Positions 55,801 through 64,000 of a DNA stretch of 64,000 nucleotides are shown here, piece by piece (within the stretch, counting starts at the first letter, position 1; each line of letters begins with the position of its first letter). The stretch comes from Aureliella helgolandensis (GTDB taxonomy: Bacteria; Planctomycetota; Planctomycetia; Pirellulales; Pirellulaceae). The notes under the pieces were generated by a model. That model saw only the letters and a list, made by a program, of their open reading frames with translations, had not been told where the DNA came from and did not search any database. Location: assembly GCF_007752135.1 (NCBI RefSeq), contig NZ_CP036298.1, positions 7,494,501 to 7,558,500 of the forward strand, given 5' to 3'. A program made the translations under genes and the position numbers.

Positions 55801-55968
55801 CGGTTGAATATCACGTGAAAACTCTGGCTGCTCTGGCATGGCAGCCCGACGCATTGAGGAGTTCGCGGATTTCACGCCTTCATCGGCCCTCCCCCGTGGG
55901 AGAGGTAGCAGCAGGCATAGGCCGACAAGACACCGCAGTTGCCAGCGAATTGCTTTTAGGGGTGACAT
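52867..55968 (-). CDS. Planctomycete PSCyt1-PSCyt2-PSD1 (DUF1549/DUF1553) protein
   Basis: 1033 residues. A signal peptide (about 1-28) is followed by a PSCyt1 haem site CTSCH (C62-H66) with Met in DLRMPPPHQ. The PSCyt2/DUF1549 region (about 165-380) has a second site CVQCH (C360-H364). The PSD1/DUF1553 domain (about 720-990) follows, with GAASG-like and WHLKALLKSLVLSATYRQ stretches. It is a large exported multihaem-type protein; substrate unknown, and in relatives it is often linked to polysaccharide or sulfated-polymer use. The ATG at 55968 fits the signal peptide; the open frame extends upstream. The DUF1501 gene follows with a 4-bp overlap. Confidence 0.93.
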   Translation of the reverse strand: MSPLKAIRWQLRCLVGLCLLLPLPRGRADEGVKSANSSMRRAAMPEQPEFSRDIQPILSRACTSCHGGVKQAGDLSFVYADAFSPSEGWIVEPGKPEESILIERLTSFDPDLRMPPPHQHPEPLTADEIDLIRRWIAQGAHWQDHWSRRALTLPAVPQSAGSSAWAKQPLDHFIWGRLERAGLQPTDPADSDQWLRRASLDLVGLPPTPEELRAFRQRLESHLVAEGQGSSADAIYEAEVERLLASPHFGERWAALWMDLARYADSKGFEKDPHRDMWPYRDWLIAAFNADLPYDQFTIKQLAGDLLPEATYEDLVATAFHRNTQTNTEGGTDDEEYRMAAVIDRLNTTWTVWQATTFGCVQCHDHPYEPYQNVEFYQGLSLFNNTEDIDLDSDFPTLPYLERTEDRQKWVRLERQIEQLRLQLDDLARAAAEKLPWSLLPLSQLESSSGELGWVGDEVRVVGGTVSVGSTYTLSTDAEGEISQPITALRLQILPDSDDPTAWPEQGSVLSFLKLEVSRGEQQREISLGRVVPDFRAGTFACEDVLKDNTAGFGGYPKLFGPRWMVVTLEEPLQLASGETLVFSLKQSASVTGGLSNHLRRFRIESTHEASLNNWFASERFETLHAQLADLEKQYNALGKGSLPILVPRALAATRPTREFIRGNWLERGELVQPGIPSVFQPESEELAIPVTDRLELARWFVSEDNPLAARVWVNRIWAELFGVGIVETLEDFGVSGQSPSHPELLDYLAHTQQHEQQWHLKALLKSLVLSATYRQDHRVDAELRQADPRNRLLARGPRTRLTAEMVRDQALVAAGRLTEKLNGPSVMPPQPDGVWQQVYSGAEWKAATDEDRYRRGLYTYWKRTSPYPGFIMFDTPSRDVCSPRRIATNTPLQALVTLNSQVYTELAKDLADRCWEESLAAQDLHGAAGAVRQSVASEDEDSQADISRTTARVERAIRNMFYRVTNRSARLNDLHDLLGLWEYLEAERANEPVVERPPSPDRRQELEAREAALNPLGIVALAILNSDWAMTK

Positions 55969-56351
55969 AAGAAGGCCACTTGATGGGTAGGGTGGAGGGC
56001 GGGTTAGACGCGATCCATTATACCACACCTGCCAGTTCGGTCCCCCAATTCCGCTGGCTGCTCCAGACAGCCTGAGCGGGCTCGGCAGCGGATTTTGAAG
56101 GGTTACGAGCGTTTTGTCTAGATATAGCGTCTGCGGGTTGCCGGCGTCTGTGCCGCTTGCGTGTTGAGCCACTTGCCACTTGAAGGAAACCATCAAGCCG
56201 TGCGCACGACGACCTGGCCACATTCGAAAAACCAGTATCCACAAACGTCCACGCTGGCCACGAAGACATGCCTCGGGCCAGCCGGTGCACAACGGCCGAA
56301 CCTAGTCACCCCTGCTTGAGCTGGGATGTCGGGAGCCGAATGGAAGCCCCT
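55969..56351. other. Intergenic region upstream of the PSD1 gene
   Basis: 383 bp between glyQS and the PSD1 gene, both leftward. The PSD1 frame is open across it, but the composition there is not coding-like and no signal peptide would result from an upstream start. No other feature seen. Confidence 0.45.
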
Positions 56352-57995
56352 CTAAGCGTTGATGCGACTTTCGATCTCGGCGACCACGTCATCCATCTTT
56401 ACACGCACCTGCTCCAGCGAATCGCGATCTCGAATCGTGACGGTCTTGTCACTCAGCGATTCACCATCGACCGTAATGCAATAGGGTGTTCCTGCTTCAT
56501 CCTGGCGACGGTACCTGCGTCCCACCGCCCCCTTCTCATCGTAGAAGACGTTGAACTTCTGCTTAAGCGCCAAGTAAATTTCCTTGGCTGCTTCTGGCAT
56601 GCCGTCCTTCTTCACCAGCGGGAATACCGCCGCCTTGATCGGTGCGATGCGAGGGTGCAGCGAGAGTAGGGTTCGCGTCTGCATGTTGCCTTTATCGTCG
56701 GGAGCCGAATCTTCTCGGTAGGCTTCGCAGAGAAACGCCAAGGTCGCGCGATCGGCACCCGCCGAAGGCTCAATCACATGCGGTGTATACCGTTCGTTGG
56801 TAACTTCGTCACGGTACGTCAAATCCTTGCCGCTGCCACGGTACTTGGGCTTGCCGTGTTCGTTGAGTTGCACTGCCAATGGATTGGACTTCTCATCCAA
56901 CTTGCCCTCCATATGGCTTCGCAAATCGAAATCACCACGATGGGCGATTCCTTCGAGCTCACCATACTCACCAGCGGGCAGGAAGGGAAATGCGTACTCG
57001 ATATCGGCCGTACCGGTCGAATAGTGACTCAATTCATCCTGATGGTGTTCCCGGAGGATCAAGCGTTCCCCGGACAGGCCGAGCTTCTTGTACCACTGCA
57101 TGCGACGATCGCGCCAGAAGGCGTACCATTTCTGAGAAGAATCGGGATGGCAAAAGAACTCGATCTCCATCTGTTCGAATTCACGCGAGCGGAAGGTAAA
57201 GTTGCGCGGAGTAATTTCGTTGCGGAAGCTCTTGCCAACCTGAGCCACACCGAAGGGAATTTTGACGCGTGTGCTATCGACGACATTCCGAAAATTGACA
57301 AAGATCCCTTGAGCTGTTTCGGGACGCAAGAATGCGCGATCGTCCTCTCCACCAAGGGCACCGATGGTGGTGGGGAACATTAGATTAAAGTCGCGTGGAT
57401 CGGTCAGCGTACCGGTGGTTGTGGCATCGGGTCCCACCACCGCTTCGAACGAATCGAACGAAGAGAGCACGGCCGTCTTCGATTCCATCTCAATCTTACT
57501 GGCATCTTTGGCGCGCAAGCCAAAGTACTTCAGTGCGCGAGTTTCGATCTGTGGCAAGGGGTTTTCACTGTCCATGACCGTTACAAAAACGCGCTCGACC
57601 TCCGCCTTGACCGCGTCGGCACCGTGTTGTTTCTTGGCCCCGGTGACCCAAGCACCCACCACGTGATCCCAGCGATAGCGTTTTTTGGACTCGCGACAGT
57701 CGACCATTTTATCCACGAACAAATCGAAGTGCCCCGAGCACTTCCAGACCTGAGGGTGCATGATGATCGTGCAATCGAGTCCAGTCATCTCGTACTCGGT
57801 GGGAGCTCCAGGCAAGACCGACATATCGTCATGGGCGGTAACCATATCGCGCCACCATGCATCTTTAACATTCCGCTTGAGTTCAACCCCCAGCGGGCCG
57901 TAGTCCCAGAATCCGTTCAAGCCACCATAGATTTCGCTCGATTGGAACAAGAATCCACGACGCTTGCAGAGTGAGACGAGCTTTTCCATTTCCAT
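56352..57995 (-). CDS. glyQS: Glycyl-tRNA synthetase, dimeric (GlyQS-type)
   Basis: 547 residues, the length of the single-chain alpha2 form. Class II motifs: FWDYGPLGVELKRN near the N-terminus, motif-2-like EITPRNFTFRSREFEQMEIE, and a C-terminal anticodon-binding domain (LSLHPRIAPIKAAVFPLVKK). It attaches glycine to tRNA-Gly. It lies 49 bp after prmC on the same strand, and may share that operon's transcript. A short spacing to the upstream region (GGAAAG) supports the start at ATG 57995. Confidence 0.95.
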   Translation of the reverse strand: MEMEKLVSLCKRRGFLFQSSEIYGGLNGFWDYGPLGVELKRNVKDAWWRDMVTAHDDMSVLPGAPTEYEMTGLDCTIIMHPQVWKCSGHFDLFVDKMVDCRESKKRYRWDHVVGAWVTGAKKQHGADAVKAEVERVFVTVMDSENPLPQIETRALKYFGLRAKDASKIEMESKTAVLSSFDSFEAVVGPDATTTGTLTDPRDFNLMFPTTIGALGGEDDRAFLRPETAQGIFVNFRNVVDSTRVKIPFGVAQVGKSFRNEITPRNFTFRSREFEQMEIEFFCHPDSSQKWYAFWRDRRMQWYKKLGLSGERLILREHHQDELSHYSTGTADIEYAFPFLPAGEYGELEGIAHRGDFDLRSHMEGKLDEKSNPLAVQLNEHGKPKYRGSGKDLTYRDEVTNERYTPHVIEPSAGADRATLAFLCEAYREDSAPDDKGNMQTRTLLSLHPRIAPIKAAVFPLVKKDGMPEAAKEIYLALKQKFNVFYDEKGAVGRRYRRQDEAGTPYCITVDGESLSDKTVTIRDRDSLEQVRVKMDDVVAEIESRINA

Positions 57996-58044
57996 GTTGA
58001 TGAACTTTCCGTTTGGTCTTTCGGGTAAAGAATGGTTCAGCGTG

Positions 58045-58938
58045 CTACGCCCGCTTCTTCAAGGTCACAATGCGTGGCAGACCGGCTAGATCTTTGATGA
58101 CGCGTGGCTCCTGCCAGATATCCCCCACCCAAGCGTCAAGGCTCTCAGCCAGCATGGGCGAAAACTCCAGCACGACGCAGCCATCGGGAACCAACCGCTC
58201 CGCCGCTTGCGTCAGAAGCCTCACAATCAACTCGTACCCACGAGGGCCGCCGACGAGGGCCTGACGCGGCTCGTACTGCCGGACCGTCGTATCGAGCGCC
58301 TCGTACTCGGGTTCTGAAACATAGGGTGGATTGCTGAGAATCAGGTCGAACTGCAGCTCGGGCTCTAAGCCCTCCAGGAGATTGCTCTGCGCGAACTCCA
58401 GCTGTGGAGGATCCAACGCATGCTTAAGAGCATTGCGGCGCGCCACCTCCAACGCTTCCTCTGAGACATCGATAGCGAGCACCTGCGAGTCGGGCAAGTG
58501 CTTGGCCACAGCAATTGCCACACACCCACTCCCGGTCCCTACATCAGCAAGTCGCAGTGGCTGAGCCTGTGAACCGCGTTGCGTGCGCAGGGCTTTCGCC
58601 TGATCCAGTGCTTCGACCACCAGGTGCTCCGTCTCGGGACGCGGAATGAGCACGTCTGGAGTTACTTCGAAGTCGAGCGAGTAGAATTCTTTGTGCCCTA
58701 CCAAGTAAGCCACCGGCGCACCCTCAGCGCGGCGTTTTACCATCGCACGAAACTTTGCCTTCACTTCCTCGGAAGGTTCTTCATCGAAAGCAGTATACAA
58801 CTCAATTCGTCGGCAATCGCGAGACTGGGACAAAAGCACTTCCGCATCCAATCGCGGCGAGTCCGAACCCGATTTCTTAAGATATTCCGTTGTCCAAGTG
58901 AGCAGTTTACCAACCGTCCATGTCTCTGCGGCACTCAT
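58045..58938 (-). CDS. prmC: Release factor N5-glutamine methyltransferase PrmC
   Basis: 297 residues. Features: [12 protein letters not shown]-binding [13 protein letters not shown] (GTGSG at 134-138) and the catalytic NPPY (203-206, LSNPPYVSE). It methylates the Gln of the GGQ motif in release factors. The start ATG overlaps the prfA stop in ATGA at 58935-58938, the common prfA-prmC arrangement, so the enzyme is made with its substrate. Confidence 0.96.
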   Translation of the reverse strand: MSAAETWTVGKLLTWTTEYLKKSGSDSPRLDAEVLLSQSRDCRRIELYTAFDEEPSEEVKAKFRAMVKRRAEGAPVAYLVGHKEFYSLDFEVTPDVLIPRPETEHLVVEALDQAKALRTQRGSQAQPLRLADVGTGSGCVAIAVAKHLPDSQVLAIDVSEEALEVARRNALKHALDPPQLEFAQSNLLEGLEPELQFDLILSNPPYVSEPEYEALDTTVRQYEPRQALVGGPRGYELIVRLLTQAAERLVPDGCVVLEFSPMLAESLDAWVGDIWQEPRVIKDLAGLPRIVTLKKRA

Positions 58939-60014
58939 CCGGCAATCTCCGTATCACCGCGCATCTGATCGCGTTCGTATTCCATTAACGCACCGGTGAC
59001 GGGGGTAAGATCCCCACCCATCACCTGATCGAGCTTGTAGAGCGTGAAGTTGATACGGTGATCGGTAAGTCGGTTCTGGGGGAAATTGTAGGTCCGGATA
59101 CGCTGGCTGCGGTCCCCCGATCCCACCAAGCTCTTGCGTGCATCAGACCGCTTTTGATTCTCTTCTTGACGCACATGATCGTAGATCCGGCTCTTCAAAA
59201 CGCGCAGCGCCTTGGCCAGGTTCTTGAGCTGACTCTTTTCATCTTGGCACTGCACGACGATGCCCGTTTCGTAGTGCGTTAAGCGGATTGCCGACTCCGT
59301 TTTATTCACGTGCTGGCCACCCGGCCCACTGGCACAGAATTTATCGACCCGGTAATCATCCTTGGCTAGATTGATTTCCACATCTTCGGGCTCTGCCATG
59401 ACGGCCACGGTTGCGGCCGATGTGTGCACGCGACCCTGCGTCTCCGTTTCGGGAACTCGCTGGACGCGGTGGCCACCGCTTTCGAACTGCAGCTCACGAT
59501 AAACACCCTCTCCCTCGAGAGCCAAGACGATTTCCTTGAACCCTCCACGATCACTGACACTCATGTCCATGATCTCGGTCTTCCAGCGTTTATTCTCCGC
59601 GTTTCGCTTGTACATCTCGTACAGATCGCGAGCAAACAAGGCTGCCTCCTCACCACCGGTGCCTGCACGGATTTCCATCACACAGCGACTGCGGTTGGCA
59701 TCCTCGCCACCGATCGTGGCCTCCAACAGTTCATCCCACAACGCCTCGCGCTGGACACGCAGCTTGGCGATCTCCTCTTCTGCCATCTCCCGCTCTTCGG
59801 GATCATCACTGCCCGCCATCTCTTCCAAGTCGCGAATGTCATCGCTCATCGTGTTGAAGCTACGAAACTTGTTGGCGACCCGCGCCAGCGTGCCATGCTC
59901 ACGCGCGTAGTTAGAGATTTTGGACGAGTCCGACATGACGTCAGGCTGCCCCATGAGTCGCTCAAGTTCTTCAAATCGACTCAGCTTGGCCTGAAGATCT
60001 TCACGTACGTTCAT
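58935..60014 (-). CDS. prfA: Peptide chain release factor 1
   Basis: 359 residues. The GGQ motif is at 232-234 ([10 protein letters not shown]). The codon-recognition tripeptide position reads PET (188-190, RVPETETQG), where PAT or PVT is usual in RF1; the PxT form is kept. It has the RF1-type [12 protein letters not shown] region. It releases peptides at UAA and UAG. The next gene, prmC, modifies its Gln. rpmE lies 178 bp upstream on the same strand. Confidence 0.96.
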   Translation of the reverse strand: MNVREDLQAKLSRFEELERLMGQPDVMSDSSKISNYAREHGTLARVANKFRSFNTMSDDIRDLEEMAGSDDPEEREMAEEEIAKLRVQREALWDELLEATIGGEDANRSRCVMEIRAGTGGEEAALFARDLYEMYKRNAENKRWKTEIMDMSVSDRGGFKEIVLALEGEGVYRELQFESGGHRVQRVPETETQGRVHTSAATVAVMAEPEDVEINLAKDDYRVDKFCASGPGGQHVNKTESAIRLTHYETGIVVQCQDEKSQLKNLAKALRVLKSRIYDHVRQEENQKRSDARKSLVGSGDRSQRIRTYNFPQNRLTDHRINFTLYKLDQVMGGDLTPVTGALMEYERDQMRGDTEIAG

Positions 60015-60111
60015 CTAAGGCTTTTCGACAGTTGGGAGGTGCGTGGTGCGTGAGTAACAGCCCAATGCACGAGCTGAAACGATGCACTACAGAAGACGTT
60101 GGAAACCAAAA

Positions 60112-60145
60112 CAGCCCGACGCGACACGCTGGACACGACGGGCTG
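60112..60145 (-). terminator. Possible terminator after rpmE
   Basis: CAGCCCG and CGGGCTG arms with extra pairs form an imperfect stem of up to 14 bp (two mismatches and a wobble). On the minus strand TTTTGGTTT follows. It lies in the rpmE-prfA spacer, so it might separate the two transcripts. The arms contain the same CAGCCCG as the TIR element, but the rest does not match it. Confidence 0.55.
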
Positions 60146-60192
60146 ATCACATTGATTCGAGGCGATAATATCGACTCTCTCTGTTTTCCAAG

Positions 60193-60432
60193 CTACTTCT
60201 TCTTGCCCTTCTTAGGCTGCAAGCTGGCATAAGTCCCCGCTGCAAACTTCGTTTGAAACTTTTCGATGCGTCCCGCGGTATCGACGAATTTCAGCTTGCC
60301 GGTATAAAACGGATGGCAAGCATTGCAAATATCGACCCGAATCTCAGGGCGAATACTGCGAGTCGAAAAACTGTTGCCACAACCACAAGAGACTGCGGTG
60401 TCTTGATAATTGGGATGAATATTAGATTTCAT
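60193..60432 (-). CDS. rpmE: Ribosomal protein bL31
   Basis: 79 residues, [20 protein letters not shown]..., with C16, C18, C36 and C39 (CGC and CNAC), the zinc-binding C+ form. [20 protein letters not shown] closes the conserved core and a Lys-rich tail ends it. It is a component of the large ribosomal subunit. It is transcribed ahead of prfA, prmC and glyQS, the usual rpmE-prfA neighbourhood. Confidence 0.97.
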   Translation of the reverse strand: MKSNIHPNYQDTAVSCGCGNSFSTRSIRPEIRVDICNACHPFYTGKLKFVDTAGRIEKFQTKFAAGTYASLQPKKGKKK

Positions 60433-60699
60433 AACTAGAGATCCCGTTCTGCGTTGTTATCTGTTTCTATGGTTCTATTGGTCTCGCCAAGTCAAACTAT
60501 CTCGACCTGGAATTATTCCCATGCGTTGATCGGTACAGCCACAAGTAGCGCTGAAGCTGGAAAATGGTAGCTTGGGTTGCCCAAAAGCTCAATGCCAAAC
60601 CGCCGAAACCACCCTCACGGGCCATCCGATGCCTGAGCAAGGCGTTTTTGGGAGCTGGACGACCACCCTCTGGGACTACAAAAGTGTGGGCGGAGGGTG

Positions 60700-63600
60700 T
60701 TAAAGCCCTGCAATCAACCCATCATTCACTTCCAAACTCTGCTCGCCATCTGCGGTCAACGAGTCGGAAAGGGCTTCCGAGAGGCGTAACTGGAGAGCTG
60801 GCATGACGGCAGCCATGGCGGAATCCACTGCTGCACCGGACATGACGCTGGCAGCCGCCTCAGGGTTCGCTAGCTCGCGTTGCACAATGCCACTGGAGGA
60901 CTCCTCCGAGGAGGAGTCCGAGCGGGAGGCTCCCCAATTCACCCCCTGGATGGTTGGTGAGCTGGGCACAGCGGCGGCCCCCTCACCCTCTGCGCTCAAA
61001 CTACTCGCAGCTGCGGTTGTCGCTGTCGCAGGCGGAGCCAGGTTGATGGCGGTGGTTCCCCCTTCGATCCTGAGCAAGAGGCTACCTGAGGCTTGCCCCG
61101 AGACGTGCACCGCTTGGCTGCCATTGATGGGCACTGAAGCGGTCAGATTCTGCTGAGCGGTATTGGTGCCGGTCACGAGGAGCGTCGAGCGGTCTTCAAT
61201 TAGGCTCGCGCCCAGGTCGTCGACGTTGGCCCAGTCGCCATACCCGAAGTGGCCCTGCTCGGCACCTGCGGAATCAAGCACGAACCACACGCTGCTCTGC
61301 GTCTGGGAGCCGAGGAAATCACGAATGCCAAAGAACTGCGGCCGCAATCCGCCACTGACCGTCATATCGTTCACCACGTCGCCATCGGTGGCGGCGGAAT
61401 TGATGGTAATGACACTCCCGTCATCATGCAGGAAGGGTTGCGCGGCGCGCGTCAGCGTATAACTACCGGGCGCCAAGTCGGGGAAGGCATAGCTGCCGTC
61501 AGATCCTACGGTGGTCGTTTTCGAAACCGTCGCGCCAGTGGTGTCAGTTCCAGTCAGGCTTAGTTCCAAGCCATTGATAAACCCTCCCACCATCGCTTGA
61601 TCTCCGAAGGTCACTTTGCCGGAGAATTGACGTGGGAGGAAATTTCGCACCGCCACATTTACGGTGGCTGTATCGGTCATGCCATTACCATCGCTGATGG
61701 TGTACGTGACCGCAAAATCGCCTTCGAAGGTTGAATTGGGGCTGGTGTAAACCAAGCTCTTCCCGTCAGTAGCGATCGCGATGGTGCCCTTTCCGCTCGG
61801 TGGTTGCGACACAGCCGTGATGGTCAGCACTTCCCCAGCGTCTGGATTCAAATCGTTGGCCAGCACATCGAGTGGCGACGAGGCAGCGCTACTCACCGCC
61901 GTTAACGTATCGTCGACCGCATCGGGAGCATCGTTGACGGGGGTGACGGTGAACGTCATGAGGCCATCGGATGTCGCCCCTCCGCTATCGCGCAAGGTGT
62001 AGGTTAGGATTTCAGTCCCGGAAAAATTCGCACCAGGCTTGTAGAGAACTTGCAGGCCATCGCTGGAGACAGTCACCGTACTGCCGACTTTCGAGACTCC
62101 TACCGCTGAGACGCTGAGCGTTTCATCGGGATCATCGGAGCTATCATTCGCCAGCACGTCAAAGGAGGCCTGGGCCGCGTCTTCTGCAACTGTAAAACTA
62201 TCGTTGACGGGAGTGGGAGGAGGATTCTGGAGATCCACGCTGACCGACACCGTCCCGGTATCCGTTCCACCGCGTCCGTCAGAGAGAGTGTAAGTAAACG
62301 TTTCCGAGCCTTGGAATCCGGTCAAGGGAGTGTACCGCAACGTCAAACCACTCGGTCCCACCTGAATTGTGCCACCGGCAGATCCGGTGCTGACTGCCGA
62401 GATGGTCAGAGTTTCGGAATTAGAGTCGTCGACTCCCGTGGAATCGTTGGCAAGTACTTCTAACACATTTTGATTGCTGTTGCGGACCACCGAGAACGTA
62501 TCATTGAGGGCGACAGGAGGATCGTTGATATCGGTCACTTGCACCGTCACCGTCGCAGTTCGCTGCACACCTTCCTGGTTCTGAGCGGTGTACGTAAAGG
62601 TCTCGGCACCGTTAAAGTTGGCTGCGGGGGTGTAGACCAAGGTCTTTCCGTCGCTCGCCACGGTAACCGTTCCACCACCCGACGTGTTGCCCACGCTGGC
62701 GATTGTCAGCACCGCCCCGCCAGTCACCGAGTCATTGGTCAGTACGTCTAAAGTGCTTGCTCCCGAGTCCTCGTCGAAGTTGAAGACATCATCCTCAAGT
62801 TCAAAATTCGCTCCCACGGCAAATTCGTTCTTGCCGTATTCCACGCGGTCGGTGGGGTCCCCGGAGGATTGGTCGTACAGGAGCACATCATGGGCTGGCG
62901 AGGCATCGGCCGCTTCGGTGCGCAAATTGGCGTTCCCGGCTGCCTTCGCGAGGAAGGTCACCTCCACGAGAACTCTGGGGTCCGATCCCAACCGCTCAGT
63001 GCTCGATGAAAACGCACCCAATTCGTCGATCAAGCCTGCCGTAGTCAGCGAGCCAGAGGGACTCTGCGTGTAGGGACTCGGCCGCGAAATCGGATTGGTA
63101 GCGATCGGCTCAATAACCGCTGAATCAAATAGCAGATCCAAATAGGCCGCAAAGACCCCAGTCGCATCGGCTCCGTCGCGGACGTCATCGACGACCACTT
63201 GGACTTTGAAGTTTTGCCCGGCGGCTATCGTAGTGATAGGCTGTCCCGACATGTCGACCGTCACCAACGAGAACTTAACCTGCGGCTGCTCAATCACATT
63301 CAACGGGACGTTTTGGTTCGTTACATTGCCCGCCGGATCGGTCAATACGACCTCCAACGTATGCGCCCCCAATTGCTCCGCCGTGGGCGTCCAACTGATC
63401 TGCCCCGTCTGAGCATTGATCGTCACTCCCGTGGGCGGACTGTTTAGACTGTAGACCAGCCCCTGCCCTTCCTCGGAGTGCTCCAAGTTCGCGGTAATCG
63501 GCTGACCGACAATGGCATTGGCCGGCACGCCCGCGGTGCTAGCGGCCTCGGGCAGGGTACGATCTAGCACCACCGATAGACTCGGCGACTCACCGCTAGT

Positions 63601-64000
63601 GGAACCGTTCAAGGTCTGCGTGGCTGTGAACAGAGCGGCCCCCTCTCCCAAACCACTGACATTGGTTACCGTCACCGCAGTCGTCGCACCGGTTGCTACG
63701 GCAGAACCAACTACATTGCCACCCGAGCGAACCTCGACGGTTGCCCCCACTTCCGTACCGGCAATGTTGAATACCAGTGTTTGTGAATTCGTAATATTGT
63801 CCGTTGCACTAATTCCCGAATCGCTTCCGTCGCTCAGATCGATACCTGTCGGAACCGACTGCGAGGTGACCGTGACGGTCACGACCTGGTTGTCATCAGG
63901 GCTGCTCGTGGTGGGCGTGGTGGTTTGTCGGACCGTAGCCCGAAACTGCAACTGCCCGGTGAAGCCCGTGGGTGGCGTAACGGTCGCTACGCCGGTGGCG
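60700..64000 (-). CDS. Large surface protein, C-terminal part (cohesin-like, Ig-like and cadherin-like repeats); 5' end beyond the window
   Basis: The frame is open to the right edge, so the N-terminus is missing. The visible ~1100 residues start with a Ser/Thr-rich stretch and an Ig-like part (TNSQTLVFNIAGTEVGATVE). A He_PIG-like domain (LEHSEEGQGLVYSLNSPPTG) and a cohesin-like region (KFSLVTVDMSGQPIT ... DLLFDSAVIEPIA) follow. Then come about five cadherin-like VCBS-type repeats of about 90 residues, each with LDVLANDS (NDPPVALNDTFSVV and similar). A prealbumin-like domain (LTGTDTTGATVSKTT) follows before the end. Adhesion or cell-surface layering is likely. No anchor is visible at the C-terminus. 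Confidence 0.9.
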   Translation of the reverse strand, partial: ATGVATVTPPTGFTGQLQFRATVRQTTTPTTSSPDDNQVVTVTVTSQSVPTGIDLSDGSDSGISATDNITNSQTLVFNIAGTEVGATVEVRSGGNVVGSAVATGATTAVTVTNVSGLGEGAALFTATQTLNGSTSGESPSLSVVLDRTLPEAASTAGVPANAIVGQPITANLEHSEEGQGLVYSLNSPPTGVTINAQTGQISWTPTAEQLGAHTLEVVLTDPAGNVTNQNVPLNVIEQPQVKFSLVTVDMSGQPITTIAAGQNFKVQVVVDDVRDGADATGVFAAYLDLLFDSAVIEPIATNPISRPSPYTQSPSGSLTTAGLIDELGAFSSSTERLGSDPRVLVEVTFLAKAAGNANLRTEAADASPAHDVLLYDQSSGDPTDRVEYGKNEFAVGANFELEDDVFNFDEDSGASTLDVLTNDSVTGGAVLTIASVGNTSGGGTVTVASDGKTLVYTPAANFNGAETFTYTAQNQEGVQRTATVTVQVTDINDPPVALNDTFSVVRNSNQNVLEVLANDSTGVDDSNSETLTISAVSTGSAGGTIQVGPSGLTLRYTPLTGFQGSETFTYTLSDGRGGTDTGTVSVSVDLQNPPPTPVNDSFTVAEDAAQASFDVLANDSSDDPDETLSVSAVGVSKVGSTVTVSSDGLQVLYKPGANFSGTEILTYTLRDSGGATSDGLMTFTVTPVNDAPDAVDDTLTAVSSAASSPLDVLANDLNPDAGEVLTITAVSQPPSGKGTIAIATDGKSLVYTSPNSTFEGDFAVTYTISDGNGMTDTATVNVAVRNFLPRQFSGKVTFGDQAMVGGFINGLELSLTGTDTTGATVSKTTTVGSDGSYAFPDLAPGSYTLTRAAQPFLHDDGSVITINSAATDGDVVNDMTVSGGLRPQFFGIRDFLGSQTQSSVWFVLDSAGAEQGHFGYGDWANVDDLGASLIEDRSTLLVTGTNTAQQNLTASVPINGSQAVHVSGQASGSLLLRIEGGTTAINLAPPATATTAAASSLSAEGEGAAAVPSSPTIQGVNWGASRSDSSSEESSSGIVQRELANPEAAASVMSGAAVDSAMAAVMPALQLRLSEALSDSLTADGEQSLEVNDGLIAGL

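Noticed and set aside
60112-60145. Another copy of the TIR element after rpmE
   Set aside because: Only CAGCCCG/CGGGCTG arms match; the rest of the element and its length are absent, so it is better read as a terminator-like hairpin.

Overview
The window looks like a piece of a planctomycete chromosome, most likely of the order Pirellulales. The evidence is a DUF1549/DUF1553 (PSD1) cytochrome gene overlapping a DUF1501 gene, a second PSCyt1-type cytochrome domain protein, a GntR/ABC operon with large hypothetical partners, an ECF sigma factor next to a von Willebrand (VWA) protein, a very large multi-domain surface protein, and a moderately GC-rich composition with long intergenic gaps. The genus cannot be fixed by reading alone. 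I saw no phage, plasmid, CRISPR array, rRNA or tRNA.

Layout. 1-4601: two hybrid histidine kinases (the first cut by the window edge) around a stand-alone Hpt gene, a possible phosphorelay. 5338-10293: an envelope-stress-like cluster with two tiny DUF1328 membrane protein genes, an AI-2E family permease and a five-gene operon of CsbD-like, DUF883/YqjD-like and YqjE/holin-like membrane proteins. 10455-14323: clpX, a small membrane protein and a secreted NHL-repeat protein. 14901-21246: an MFS sugar-type transporter and an RND efflux pair. 21205-25616: a VWA protein whose 3' end overlaps the RND gene, its ECF sigma factor, and a divergent TPR lipoprotein. 25973-33641: serC-serA (serine biosynthesis), an SMP-30-like protein, a zinc-ribbon membrane protein, ruvB and a sugar-phosphate isomerase-like protein. 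34321-42071: a J-like membrane protein, a MoxR-type ATPase with VWA partner, nnrD, ribF and nrnA. 42343-45100: a membrane PSCyt1/DUF2231 protein with a repetitive acidic tail and a secreted TPR-like protein. 45677-51066: GntR regulator, ABC ATPase, a permease with an unusually large soluble C-terminus, and a membrane-anchored hypothetical. 51401-55968: DUF1501 and PSD1. 56352-60432: glyQS, prmC, prfA and rpmE (translation). 60700-64000: the C-terminal part of a cadherin-like/cohesin-like surface protein running off the right edge.

The most striking feature outside genes is a family of intergenic elements. There are six copies of nearly constant length (five of 116 bp, one of 115 bp) with 11-bp terminal inverted repeats (CGGGCTGTTGA), plus solitary 31-bp left modules and two left-truncated 89-bp bodies. 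The modules combine in different orders at each locus. The window also holds short tandem repeats: a compound 13-bp/6-bp array at 45342-45466, a 6-bp echo at 31073-31099, and a 15-bp array at 32527-32591.

Most genes are housekeeping or typical planctomycete accessory genes. The best candidates for something undescribed are the modular repeat family, the sigma/VWA module, the stress-protein cluster and the GntR/ABC operon. All functional statements are read from sequence motifs; no searches were run.
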